Shown: positions 30,747 to 38,430, counted from the first letter of the stretch. The stretch: 53,277 nucleotides of DNA from DASWHF01 sp036393295 (GCA_036393295.1 DASWHF010000050.1:1-53277), one strand, 5' to 3'. Numbers and translations are program-made. Notes: generated by a model not told the origin, from the letters alone.

Positions 30747-31424
30747 GTGAAGCGCCCGGACCTGATTCTGTTCGCGAAACACCCGCAGCCGGGCGCGGTG
30801 AAGACCCGCGTGGCGGCGACCCTCGGCGACGCGCGCGCCGCCGAGCTCGCGGCCTGGCTGCTGCGGGCCACGGTCGCCCTGGCGACCGAGTTCTGGCCGG
30901 GGGAGGTATGGCTGTACGGCGCGCCGGACGCCGGGCACCCGCTGTTCACCGAGCTCGAACGTGAGTTTCACATCCATTTGTCGGTCCAGCGCGGCGCCGA
31001 TCTCGGCGAGCGCATGCGCGCGGCGCTCGCCGAGGGCATCGCCCGCAGCGGCGCGGCGGCGGTCATGGGCTGCGACGTGCCGCACTGTCCCTGGCAGGTC
31101 ATCGAGCACGCCTACGACCGGCTCGCTAAGGGCCACAACCTGATCGGCCCGAGCCTGGACGGCGGTTATTACTTTCTGGGTCTTTCGGCCCCGGCCGACG
31201 CGCTGTTCCGCGACATGGACTGGGGCGGGCCCAAGGTCCGGGCCGAGACCCTGGCGCGCGCCCGGGACGCCGGGATCGAGCTCGAGCCGCTGCCGGTGCT
31301 GCGCGACATCGACAGCTACGACGACCTCACCGCCGTCGCCCGCGACTACCCGCCGCTGCGCGAATTCCTGGCCGGTGCCCGGCCGGTCGCCATCCCGATC
31401 CGGCCGCGACGGCCGGGGGAGTAG
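30747..31424 (+). CDS. TIGR04282-family (DUF2064) glycosyltransferase/nucleotidyltransferase-like protein
   Basis: A 225-residue protein with a nucleotidyltransferase-like GT-A fold. LILFAKHPQPGAVKTRVAAT is the family N-terminal signature. AAVMGCDVPHCP and IGPSLDGGYYFLGL correspond to the metal/nucleotide-binding GSDxP and DGGYxLxG motifs. The usual Ser of GSD is Cys here. GTG start, 3 bases after the preceding gene. It probably functions with the adjacent TIGR04283 enzyme. Confidence 0.85.
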   Translation: MKRPDLILFAKHPQPGAVKTRVAATLGDARAAELAAWLLRATVALATEFWPGEVWLYGAPDAGHPLFTELEREFHIHLSVQRGADLGERMRAALAEGIARSGAAAVMGCDVPHCPWQVIEHAYDRLAKGHNLIGPSLDGGYYFLGLSAPADALFRDMDWGGPKVRAETLARARDAGIELEPLPVLRDIDSYDDLTAVARDYPPLREFLAGARPVAIPIRPRRPGE

Positions 31425-31750
31425 GCGGGCCAGAGTCGTTGATTTCCGCGAATAGCGCGCAGCTTCCTGCGCGCTGCTTCCAGGGTGGCGGCGTGTCTTT
31501 GGTTCCGCTGTTTCAGCCAGATCGCCGCGAAGCGCGCTCCGGTATGCGTTTTCGGGTCGGTATCCGACCCATTCTCGGCCAGGATCCCGCACAGGCCGTC
31601 GCATAAGAGGGCGGTCCAGGCCATCGTCTCCGAGAGGTCGTCTTGGAGGCTGACCAGCGTATGTTGCAACTCCTCAAGCGGGTCTGCGGTTGGCTTGCGC
31701 GTAGCCCGCTTCCGGCTTGTTTTCTCCGCTTCCTTCCGCTTTGCGTGCAT
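31346..31750 (-). CDS. Hypothetical protein, overlapping the glycosyltransferase 3' end
   Basis: About 134 residues, basic N-terminus (MHAKRKEAEKTSRKRATRK), then a helical core (LEELQHTLVSLQDDLSETMA, WTALLCDGLCGILAE, GARFAAIWLKQRNQRH). No family recognised. Its last 79 bases run antiparallel over the 3' end of the gene at 30747, so the true stop region is unusual, and the last 25 residues look non-conserved. An operator-like palindrome GTCTCACATTGTGAGAC (31811-31827) lies 61 bases upstream of the start. Confidence 0.45.
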   Translation of the reverse strand: MHAKRKEAEKTSRKRATRKPTADPLEELQHTLVSLQDDLSETMAWTALLCDGLCGILAENGSDTDPKTHTGARFAAIWLKQRNQRHAATLEAARRKLRAIRGNQRLWPAYSPGRRGRIGMATGRAPARNSRSGG

Positions 31751-31823
31751 GACGATTGATCCATGGCCATCTTGTGCCGCGGAGAATACCAACCCCGGCG
31801 CTCGCTGTCTGTCTCACATTGTG

Positions 31824-32143
31824 AGACGGTTGAGCTTGGATCTGCCGCGGGCCGTCAGCAGTTTCTAATGCCGCAGCCGGAAGCTACGGATCCGGCCATG
31901 AATAATGCGTACGGTGTTCTCCCTCTCCCTCCGGGAGAGGGATGGGGTGAGGGCCGACGGCTCCGACAAAACCGCCCTCATCCTGTCCTTCTCCCGAAGG
32001 GAGAAGGGACCCGCAAGATGCCGCGGTGCACTAAATTGGCGTTCTCCTCAGTACCTCGACTTCTCATGCAGTCTGCTGACACCACGCTGTCAGAGGATCA
32101 GCCCTGCGGCGGGGGCAAAACGCATCGAGGACCGAGGCAAGTG
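31824..32143. repeat. Left diverged copy of a duplicated leader region (flanks fic)
   Basis: Three blocks match the region before the SRPBCC gene in the same order: 31824-31880 with 34081-34138, the 25-mer 32069-32093 with 34157-34181 (23 of 25 identical), and 32095-32143 with 34341-34389 (about 40 of 49 identical by eye). The left copy is interrupted by the CCCTCTCCC element at 31921-32008. No gene is evident in 31751-32147. Confidence 0.75.
31921..32008. repeat. CCCTCTCCC-type inverted-repeat element without cargo
   Basis: The left arm (31921-31953) and right arm (31975-32008) are imperfect reverse complements about 33 bases long, 21 bases apart. Each contains an inner hairpin of the type CCCTCTCCC/GGGAGAGGG and an outer TGAGGG end. 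The sequence family is the same as the arms flanking the DUF559 cassette in metG (44201-44660), but nothing lies between the arms here. Confidence 0.8.
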
Positions 32144-32147
32144 TCCG

Positions 32148-33713
32148 TCACGACAATGGAACCCCGGGCGCCGCTTTGCCGGCGAGCCCGTCTTCGACCA
32201 GGCGCGCCAGGAAATCGGCGAAGCGACCGATATCCTGGCGCACGCTCGCGTCTTCCAGGGCCGGCATGTAAGCGTTCCGTTGCTCCACCGGGATAACCGT
32301 CCAGGGATAACCGCCCGCCGCCAGCATGACGTTCATCAGAAACCGTCCCATGCGGCCGTTACCGTCCACATAGGGGTGGATATACACGAAGATGAAATGT
32401 CCCAGCACCACGCGCACGGCAGGCTCGCTTTCTTCGCGCAACAGATCGAAGAAGGCGGGCATGGTGTCGCGAACGGCCTCGCGGCTCGGCGGAACGTGCA
32501 TCGAACGCCGGATGTAAACCGGTCCGTTGCGGTAACCCGCCAGGTCGGCCGGCCGAAACAGGCCCGCCGCCACGCCCGGCGCAAACATCTCGCGGTACCA
32601 GGCCCTGTGGTCTTCATCCACCACGGTGCCGGGGTTTTCACCCTGTAGGATCCGGCGGAGGCTGACCCGCACCGTCTGATAGGCCTGCCAGTAGCCGCGC
32701 GCCGCCAGCGCGTTGCGTTGTTCCCGGTCGTCTTCATTGACGTCCGGATTCCAGGCGCCGCCGCGTACCCGTTCGATCAGTTCCGGGCTCACTCGGTAGC
32801 CTTCGATCGACAGCGAGTGATAGGCGTCCGTGACATAGATATCCTCGACGCGCTTCAGATAGGCCCCGATGTCCCGTGGCCGTCCGGGTGCCGCGGGAAA
32901 GCGCTCGATGACCGGTCCGCGCATGGCCTGCCACATCAGGCGGATGCGGTTCACGTAAGGCGACCGTTCCTGCGTGGGCAGAATCATGGGACTTTGTGCT
33001 TCAAAGGGATCGTTCTGCCGCGCCTCATAACCGGCTGCGCGCATGGTCTTTACAATGTCGTCGGCGATGCGCGTGCGGCCGATGTTGCGGAAAGCGCCGG
33101 CCAGTCGCCCGGCAACCGTGCTGTGTCCGCCTGCCAGCAGCCGCTCCAGCACGTCGGAGGCGTCGCGCACCATCGCCAGGGCGGTGCGGGCATCGGTCGG
33201 ATGCTGCGCGTAGAAACCAGGCGGGCACGCGATCAGCGCCGCCGGAAGCGAGAACAGGCGCAAACCGTCCCGTTCCACGATATCCGTGTTCGCCGGCAAG
33301 GCGGCCTGCACGTCGAGCAAGGATGTCTTGTGTGGCAGCCCCGTCACCTTGTTCCGGGCTTTCGGGGATCGCACCAGCAGCTGGCGGGGTACCGTCCGGT
33401 TCCCGGCGTGGAGCGACAAGGACTGCTCGGGCGACAGACACCAGTCCGTACCGAAACGCTTCCCCAGGTACGCGGCGCAGAAGTTCCAGAACGCGGCGTA
33501 CCAGGCAGTGCTGTCCCCGGCGGTCTCGTCCGGCCGGGCAGGGATGTACCAGCCCTTCATCACCTCCCGCAGGAAACCGTTTTTGAGCAAGCGCTCGCGA
33601 TGGGTGCGCGTCAGGTCACCTGAGCGTATGGCCACGACGCCACGATCCTGAAGGTTTTTCAGGAGCTCCAGTGATTGGGCCAGCTTTTCCGAGGGTTTCG
33701 CCATGCGGCGCAT
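32148..33713 (-). CDS. Fic-family protein with AbiEi-like N-terminal domain
   Basis: A 521-residue protein. The N-terminal part (about 10-190) resembles the AbiEi-type winged helix and following domain (VVAIRSGDLTRTHRERLLKN, then EVMKGWYIPARPDE). The C-terminal Fic domain has the catalytic HPYVDGNGRMGRF (His near residue 456) and, at about 306, the SLSIEG inhibitory motif ([ST]xxxE[GN]), making it a class II self-inhibited Fic. Fic enzymes AMPylate or otherwise modify target proteins. The whole gene and the AT-rich segment upstream lie between two copies of a leader sequence, suggesting acquisition. ATG 33713 or 33704. Confidence 0.85.
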   Translation of the reverse strand: MRRMAKPSEKLAQSLELLKNLQDRGVVAIRSGDLTRTHRERLLKNGFLREVMKGWYIPARPDETAGDSTAWYAAFWNFCAAYLGKRFGTDWCLSPEQSLSLHAGNRTVPRQLLVRSPKARNKVTGLPHKTSLLDVQAALPANTDIVERDGLRLFSLPAALIACPPGFYAQHPTDARTALAMVRDASDVLERLLAGGHSTVAGRLAGAFRNIGRTRIADDIVKTMRAAGYEARQNDPFEAQSPMILPTQERSPYVNRIRLMWQAMRGPVIERFPAAPGRPRDIGAYLKRVEDIYVTDAYHSLSIEGYRVSPELIERVRGGAWNPDVNEDDREQRNALAARGYWQAYQTVRVSLRRILQGENPGTVVDEDHRAWYREMFAPGVAAGLFRPADLAGYRNGPVYIRRSMHVPPSREAVRDTMPAFFDLLREESEPAVRVVLGHFIFVYIHPYVDGNGRMGRFLMNVMLAAGGYPWTVIPVEQRNAYMPALEDASVRQDIGRFADFLARLVEDGLAGKAAPGVPLS

Positions 33714-33842
33714 AGCTCCCGTTGCCTATCGTGCGACACTATAATGTATATATTAGCTTTTCCGGCTGTTCTATTTTTAGCTAAATGTGTTTTATAATAA
33801 ATAGCTTATTATGTCTAGTTAAAATTAGCCTTTTATGCTGTA

Positions 33843-34157
33843 TCACAAGCCGCGTGCCTGACAAATTCCCAAGTCACGCTGCCTGGTTGGTGCGGAAACA
33901 TCGGCTGGCCATCCCCTGCCGCCGGCGGGTTGCTGGGGCGTTTCATGTTCCGCCATCAGTTGTTCCGGCGTCTGCACCTTGGTCAGGGGCGGGCCAACGA
34001 GATCGCGCAGCAGCGTCAGGAGGAGATTCTTGCCCCGTTCCGACCGCTCCAGGGAGTTGGCCGTGAACGTGAGCGCCTTCAGACGATTAAGCTTGAAGCT
34101 GCGGGCCGTCAGCGGTTTTTGATTTCCCAGCCGGGAGTGACCTCGACCCGTCCACAC
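33843..34157 (-). pseudogene. Possible gene remnant in the duplicated leader
   Basis: A 104-codon minus-strand frame with a protein-like core (RLKALTFTANSLERSERGKN, then LLLTLLRDLVGPPLTKVQTP) but no recognisable family and a poor N-terminus. The matching left copy at 31824-31880 encodes the related LTARGRSKLNRL before stopping, which suggests both are remains of one gene family. It could be a real short gene. Confidence 0.3.
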
Positions 34158-34159
34158 AG

Positions 34160-34183
34160 TCTGCTGACGCCATGCTGTCAGCA
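34160..34183. promoter_or_regulatory. Palindromic site CTGCTGAC...GTCAGCAG
   Basis: An 8-bp inverted repeat with an 8-base spacer, repeated nearly unchanged in the left copy at 32072. Conserved dyad symmetry in two diverged copies suggests a protein-binding site. The regulator is not known. Confidence 0.4.
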
Positions 34184-34284
34184 GGGGTCGTGTCTGTGGC
34201 GCAGATATCGCCCATCAAGTGAAAGGCAGTTTCAGCAATAGCTCGTCCCCCGTTTGTCCGCCCCGCAAGCCTTGGCGGGTCCAA

Positions 34285-34313
34285 TGTCGATTCCGGGCGC
34301 CGCCAGACGACTA
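34285..34313 (+). promoter_or_regulatory. Candidate ECF sigma (ECF42-type) promoter
   Basis: TGTCGA at 34285-34290 and CGACTA at 34308-34313 are 17 bases apart, about 73 bases before the SRPBCC start codon. From memory, ECF42 sigma factors use a TGTCGA -35 with a short CGA-containing -10, and an ECF42-type gene lies 1.8 kb downstream. A related CGACTAGGGGGCAT occurs at 35045 before the first YciI gene, but without a matching -35. Confidence 0.4.
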
Positions 34314-34386
34314 GGGGCATCCACAACCCCCTCGCCGTAAGGATCACCCCTGCGGTTGGGACAAAAGGCAGCGAGGACGGAGGCAG

Positions 34387-34881
34387 ATGAAACCGGATAT
34401 CCAGGCACAAGGCGGCCCGCGGCCGCCATCCCGGGCCGAACGGCTGGCGGCGATCCGCGTGTCGCGCCGGTTCCGCGCACCGCCGGAGCAGGTGTTCGAC
34501 GCCTGGCTCGACCCCGCGGTGGCGGGCCAATGGCTGTTCGCGACGGCATGGCGCCCGATGGCGCGGGTCGCGATCGACGCGCGTGTCGCCGGCCGGTTCC
34601 GTTTCGCCAGCCGGCGCGGCGGCAGTAAGCACGCGCACACCGGCCGCTACCTCGAGATCGATCCGCCGCGGCGGCTGGTGTTCTCCCTTTCCACGGCGAA
34701 GCGCCCGCGCGCAGTCACGCGCGTGAGCGTCGAGTTGGTTCCGCGGGACCGGGGCTGCGAGCTGATCTTGACCCACGAACAGCTGCCGCCGGATCATGCC
34801 AGCCACGCCAAGGCGCGCTGGACCGGCATGCTCTACGGGCTGGGCGAGACGCTCGACCGGAACGGATCAACTCAGGACTGA
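34387..34881 (+). CDS. SRPBCC/AHSA1-family protein
   Basis: A 164-residue START-like fold protein. It shows VSRRFRAPPEQVFDAWLDPA, a central strand region (GRYLEIDPPRRLVFSLS) and the C-terminal RWTGMLYGLGETLDR helix. Such proteins accompany ECF sigma factors and YciI proteins in many bacteria and may bind hydrophobic ligands. The function is not established. It begins at the end of the duplicated leader and is followed by an MFS remnant and the YciI genes, so it may belong to the ECF42 regulon. Confidence 0.8.
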   Translation: MKPDIQAQGGPRPPSRAERLAAIRVSRRFRAPPEQVFDAWLDPAVAGQWLFATAWRPMARVAIDARVAGRFRFASRRGGSKHAHTGRYLEIDPPRRLVFSLSTAKRPRAVTRVSVELVPRDRGCELILTHEQLPPDHASHAKARWTGMLYGLGETLDRNGSTQD

Positions 34882-34892
34882 CGAAACATCTT

Positions 34893-35051
34893 ATGAGCAC
34901 TTCCGCCGAAGCGCCCAAGGCAAGCCGCCGCGGCCTATTCGTCGCGTTCGGGGTCTTTCTTTTCTTTGCCCAGTACCTGCAAGGGGTACTGGGCCTGTCG
35001 CCCCTGCAGGCGGGCCTGTGGACGGTGCCTTCGGCCGGCGGCTTCGACTAG
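34893..35051 (+). pseudogene. Deleted remnant of a DHA2-type MFS transporter
   Basis: A 52-codon frame joins an N-terminal leader (MSTSAEAPKASRRGLFVAFG) directly to an internal piece, FLFFAQYLQGVLGLSPLQAG, then LWTVPSAGG, and stops. The second piece resembles the middle of 14-helix drug:H+ antiporters (FFxxQYLQxVxGxSPLxAGL). All other helices are missing, so this is a large internal deletion plus truncation rather than a working transporter. It starts 11 bases after the SRPBCC gene. Confidence 0.65.
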
Positions 35052-35112
35052 GGGGCATTACCAACCATCGGGATGCCGCTACCCCGTCCCGCAACCGACC
35101 CGAGGGCGCCTC

Positions 35113-35523
35113 ATGAAATACCTGTGCTTGATTTGTGCCGAGAAGGTGATGGAACAGATGCCGGAGGCGGACGCCGAGCGGCATTTCCAGGAGTACGCCG
35201 AGTTCACCGAGAGCGTCAAAAAGAGCGGTCACTTCATCGGCGCGAACCGGCTGCAGCCTGCCGATACCGCGACCACGATCCGCGTGCGCAACGGCAAGGT
35301 CTCGGTCACCGACGGGCCCTTCGCCGAGACCAAGGAGCAGTTCGGCGGCTACTACCTGATCGAGGCCAAGGATCTGAACGAGGCGATCCAGGTGGCCGCG
35401 AGGATCCCGGGGGCGCGACTCGGATGCGTCGAATTGCGGCCGGTCGCCGAGGACGCGCAAACACTCGCGCTCGGTTTGGACGTTCCGCATACCGCGCGGT
35501 CGCCCGGGGAGCGTCGGGAGTGA
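35113..35523 (+). CDS. YciI-like DGPF-domain protein
   Basis: A 136-residue ferredoxin-like fold protein. MKYLCLICAEKVMEQMPEAD opens the domain; the diagnostic VTDGPFAETKEQFGGYYLIEA carries the DGPF motif and acidic loop. The tail after residue 120 is extra and probably disordered. DGPF proteins are the conserved genomic partners of ECF42 sigma factors, one of which is encoded at 36091. The role is unknown. It is a paralogue of the next gene. Confidence 0.85.
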   Translation: MKYLCLICAEKVMEQMPEADAERHFQEYAEFTESVKKSGHFIGANRLQPADTATTIRVRNGKVSVTDGPFAETKEQFGGYYLIEAKDLNEAIQVAARIPGARLGCVELRPVAEDAQTLALGLDVPHTARSPGERRE

Positions 35524-35645
35524 GCGAGTGCGCCGCCGCGCGGTAGCGGTCCCGCGCACCCGCCGCGCCTTTTCGCGAGATCGGTGTCGGACTGAAACAA
35601 TAGTTGCGGCCGGGTCCACAATCAGATGACGACGCGGAGGAAGCG

Positions 35646-35978
35646 ATGAAGTACTTATGCCTGGTATACGGCGACGAGCGGGACATGGAAAACATGCCCG
35701 ACGGTGAATGTTTCGACTACGTCGAGGCGCTGCAGAAAGCCGGCCACCATATCGCCGCCGAGGCGCTCCAGCCCGTGCATACGGCCACGACCGTGCGCGT
35801 GCGCAACGGCAAGGTATCCATCACCGATGGCCCGTTCGCCGAGACCAAGGAGCAATTGGCCGGGTTCTACCTGATCGACGCCCGGGACCTGGACGAGGCC
35901 ATCCAGATCGCCGCGAAGATTCCGCCGGCGATGGTCGGCTGTGTCGAGGTGCGGCCGGTCCGGGAATTGCGTCCGTAG
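35646..35978 (+). CDS. YciI-like DGPF-domain protein, second copy
   Basis: A 110-residue DGPF protein with MKYLCLVYGDERDMENMPDG, TATTVRVRNGKVSITDGPFA, then ETKEQLAGFYLIDA. It is clearly paralogous to the gene at 35113 (shared TATT-x-RVRNGKVS-x-TDGPFAETKEQ) and keeps the canonical length. It lies 113 bases upstream of the ECF sigma gene, the usual order of ECF42 loci. A GGAGG box is 6 bases before ATG. Confidence 0.88.
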   Translation: MKYLCLVYGDERDMENMPDGECFDYVEALQKAGHHIAAEALQPVHTATTVRVRNGKVSITDGPFAETKEQLAGFYLIDARDLDEAIQIAAKIPPAMVGCVEVRPVRELRP

Positions 35979-36090
35979 AAGACATTCACCGACGCGGAGC
36001 AGTAAACGACGGGGGCAAGTGGACGCCGCGGTGTCATCCGGTGGAGCGCGCTTATTGAGTTCGACCGCAGGTGGTGTAGCCTTTGTCGCC

Positions 36091-37356
36091 ATGACAGAGA
36101 ACACCCCCGAAAGCGCGCGCGAGCGGGTGGACGCCGTCTACCGCGCCGACTCGCGCCGCGTGCTCGCCACCCTGATCCGGCTGCTCGGCGACTTCGACCT
36201 CGCCGAGGAGGCGCTGCACGACGCCTTCATCGCCGCGGTGGAGCAATGGCCGCGCGACGGTGTGCCGGCCAACCCGCGCGCCTGGCTGGTTTCCGCCGGC
36301 CGCTTCAAGGCCATCGATCGCATCCGCCGGCGCGCGCGCTTCGACGCGTCGCTCACGGAGCTCGCCCATCAGCTGGAGACCGACGCCGCCGGCGCCGCGG
36401 ACCGGGATGGGGAGGGCGTGGAGGACGACCGCCTGCGCCTGATCTTCACCTGCTGCCATCCGGCCCTGCCGGCCGATGCCCAGGTGGCGCTGACGCTGCG
36501 CGAGGTCTGCGACCTCACGACGGAGGAGATCGGGCGCGCCTTCCTGACCGCCGCGCCGACGCTGGCCCAGCGCATCGTGCGGGCCAAGGCCAAGATCCGT
36601 GATGCGCATATCCCGTACGAGGTGCCGGCGCGGGCCGACCTGCCGGAGCGGTTGGATGCCGTGCTGCGCGTGATCTACCTGGTGTTCAACGAGGGTTACT
36701 CTGCTTCGTCCGGCGAGGCGTTGACGCGGTCCGATCTCTCGGCCGAGGCGATCCGCCTCGGGCGGTTGCTGATCGCGCTGCTGCCGGAGCCGGAGGCGGT
36801 CGGGCTCCTGGCGCTGATGCTGTTCCAGGAATCACGGCGTGTCGCGCGCACCTCGCCGTCGGGCGATCTCATCCTGCTGGAGGACCAGGACCGCGCGCTC
36901 TGGAATCGCGATCAGATCGCGGAAGGGACGGCACTGGTGGAGCGGGCCCTGGCGTCGCGCCGGTTCGGCCCGTACACCTTGCAGGCGGCGATTGCGGCGG
37001 TGCACGCCGAGGCGCCCGGCGCGGCCGCGACCGATTGGGCCCAGATCGTCGGGTTGTACGAGGTGCTGGCGCGGGTGGACCCGTCGCCCGTGATCGAGCT
37101 GAACCGCGCCGTGGCGGTGGCGATGCGCGACGGACCCGCGGCCGGGCTGGCGCGGGTCGACGCGATACTGGCGCGCGGCGATCTCACCGACTACCACTTG
37201 GCGCACGCCGCGCGCGCCGACCTGTGCCGGCGGCTGGGGCGAGTCGCGGAAGCCCGCGCCGCCTACCAGCGGGCCCTCGAGCTCGCGCGGCAGGGGCCGG
37301 AGCGGCGGTTTCTCGCGCGGCGGCTGGCGGAGCTGGAGGGATCGGCGCCTGCCTAG
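36091..37356 (+). CDS. ECF42-type RNA polymerase sigma factor with C-terminal TPR-like extension
   Basis: A 421-residue sigma factor. Region 2 (about 10-80: RVLATLIRLLGDFDLAEEAL, HDAFIAAVEQWP) and region 4 (about 125-180: LRLIFTCCHPALPADAQVAL, then EIGRAFLTAAPTLAQRIVRA) are followed by a 230-residue helical extension with TPR-like repeats near the end (DYHLAHAARADLCRRLGRVA). This architecture and the two DGPF neighbours define ECF42. No anti-sigma factor is adjacent; in this group the C-terminal extension is thought to control activity. Start MTENTPE at 36091. Confidence 0.9.
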   Translation: MTENTPESARERVDAVYRADSRRVLATLIRLLGDFDLAEEALHDAFIAAVEQWPRDGVPANPRAWLVSAGRFKAIDRIRRRARFDASLTELAHQLETDAAGAADRDGEGVEDDRLRLIFTCCHPALPADAQVALTLREVCDLTTEEIGRAFLTAAPTLAQRIVRAKAKIRDAHIPYEVPARADLPERLDAVLRVIYLVFNEGYSASSGEALTRSDLSAEAIRLGRLLIALLPEPEAVGLLALMLFQESRRVARTSPSGDLILLEDQDRALWNRDQIAEGTALVERALASRRFGPYTLQAAIAAVHAEAPGAAATDWAQIVGLYEVLARVDPSPVIELNRAVAVAMRDGPAAGLARVDAILARGDLTDYHLAHAARADLCRRLGRVAEARAAYQRALELARQGPERRFLARRLAELEGSAPA

Positions 37357-37604
37357 CGCTGCCCGTCGAGCCGGCGCCGGATGCGTCCGCGCGCCGCGTC
37401 CGACAGGCGCACGCCGGTGTCGTCTTCCGGCGGCAGTTCGCGAAAGCGCCGCGCGGCGGCGCGCAGGAAGCGCATCTGCGCGGCGAAGCGATTGCAGGCA
37501 TTGCACACCAGCAAGTGCACGCGCACGCCCAGCCGCTCGCGTAAGGACAGCTTCCGGTCCAGGGACTGCGACACCAGTTCGGAGACTTCCTTGCAGGTCA
37601 ACAT
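37353..37604 (-). CDS. Zinc-finger anti-sigma factor (zf-HC2)
   Basis: An 83-residue cytosolic protein. Residues 1-45 form the anti-sigma zinc-binding domain: MLTCKEVSELVSQSLDRKLS, then HLLVCNACNRF with the HxxxCxxC motif. There is no transmembrane segment, so it is a soluble ZAS-type anti-sigma factor, possibly redox-responsive. It starts 2 bases after the ECF sigma gene on the same strand, its obvious partner. Its 3' end overlaps the ECF42 gene 3' end by four bases; the two sigma loci converge here. Confidence 0.85.
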   Translation of the reverse strand: MLTCKEVSELVSQSLDRKLSLRERLGVRVHLLVCNACNRFAAQMRFLRAAARRFRELPPEDDTGVRLSDAARGRIRRRLDGQR

Positions 37605-37606
37605 GC

Positions 37607-38203
37607 TCACTTCCCCCGGGCGCCGCCGAACCAGTGCTTTTCCAGGCATTGCCGCAGGCGCAGGCGCGCGCGATGCAGCATGACCCAGACATTGGACGGC
37701 TCCACGTCCAGCACCTTACAGGCCTCCTTGCCGTCCAGTCCGTCGATCTCGCACAACACGAAGGCGCGCGCCTGGCGCGGCGGCAGGGTTTCGATGCAGT
37801 CGCGGAACACCGCCCAGAACTGCTTCTGCTCCAGCGCCGCGTTGGGGTTCTCCCAGGCGGCGGGCGGAGTCCGCCAGTGCTGCCCGCGATCGTCGTTGAA
37901 CAGCGCGTCGATGGCGTCGGGGCCGTCGGCGAGCGCGTCCACCGAGACCTCGCGCGCGTGCTTGCGCAGCGTGTCGACCAGTTTGTTCTTGAGGATGCCG
38001 ATCAGCCAAGTGCGCTCGGCGGAGCGGCCGGCGAAGTCGGCGCGCGCCTGGAAGGCGGCGAGCAGGGTTTCCTGCACCAGGTCCTCCGCCATGTCCATGT
38101 CGCGCAGGCGGAAGAACGCATACCGGTAGAGCGCGTCGCCGTGGCGTTCGAGCCAGGTGTGCGGCTCGGACAGCGCGGACTTGGGCGGGTCGGGTTTGGC
38201 CAT
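37607..38203 (-). CDS. ECF RNA polymerase sigma factor
   Basis: A 198-residue group IV sigma factor. Region 2.2 is YRYAFFRLRDMDMAEDLVQE, region 2.4 RTWLIGILKNKLVDTLRKHA, and region 4 QARAFVLCEIDGLDGKEACK with VEPSNVWVMLHRARLRLRQC. It is controlled by the zinc-finger anti-sigma encoded immediately downstream. The sequence style (GLDGKEACKVLDVEPSNVWVM) resembles the Neisseria-type ECF sigma that responds to oxidative thiol stress. The regulon is not apparent from the window. Confidence 0.9.
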   Translation of the reverse strand: MAKPDPPKSALSEPHTWLERHGDALYRYAFFRLRDMDMAEDLVQETLLAAFQARADFAGRSAERTWLIGILKNKLVDTLRKHAREVSVDALADGPDAIDALFNDDRGQHWRTPPAAWENPNAALEQKQFWAVFRDCIETLPPRQARAFVLCEIDGLDGKEACKVLDVEPSNVWVMLHRARLRLRQCLEKHWFGGARGK

Positions 38204-38304
38204 GGGCCGGGTCCTCGTTATTGTTCGCGGCGCCGCGGCGCCGTCCCCTGCTGACCGCTCCGGTGCGGGAAGAATTCCAGATTACGGAAATTTTCGGAAA
38301 ATGA

Positions 38305-38430
38305 CTAGAACCTATCTCAAAAATACTCTGGCATATATTCGTAGGGTGGGCATCGCCCACCAACACGGCTTCGCTGGCTGTCCGACGGTGGGCGGTGCCC
38401 ACCCTACATGTATTTTGAGATAGGTTCTAG
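38305..38430. mobile_element. 126-bp MITE-like element with CTAG ends
   Basis: Nested inverted repeats: the outer arms (38305-38326 and 38410-38430, ending AACCTATCTCAAAA/TTTTGAGATAGGTT) differ by one T, and the inner arms begin GTAGGGTGGGCA at 38341 and end TGCCCACCCTAC at 38405. CTAG flanks both ends, which could be a 4-bp target duplication of the IS5 type (CTAG is itself a palindrome, so this is suggestive only). The right end supplies the TAG stop of the diguanylate cyclase gene. No transposase is present. Confidence 0.75.

Larger units (their letters stand above)
33714..34386. other. Intergenic region between fic and the SRPBCC gene
   Basis: 33720-33840 is strikingly AT-rich compared with everything around it and contains the fic promoter region (minus strand, TACATTATA-like). 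34081-34389 is the right copy of the duplicated leader. A weak minus-strand reading frame occupies 33843-34157. Within the leader are the palindrome at 34160-34183 and an ECF-type promoter candidate at 34285-34313. Confidence 0.5.

Noticed and set aside
35022..36065. Further copies of the TGTCGA/CGA promoter before the two YciI genes and the ECF42 gene
   Set aside because: Only one half of the signal or wrong spacing is present at each place, so I kept only the site at 34285.
38305..38430. A CRISPR-like or riboswitch structure
   Set aside because: Only one nested palindrome with terminal CTAG, no spaced direct repeats; a MITE explains it better.
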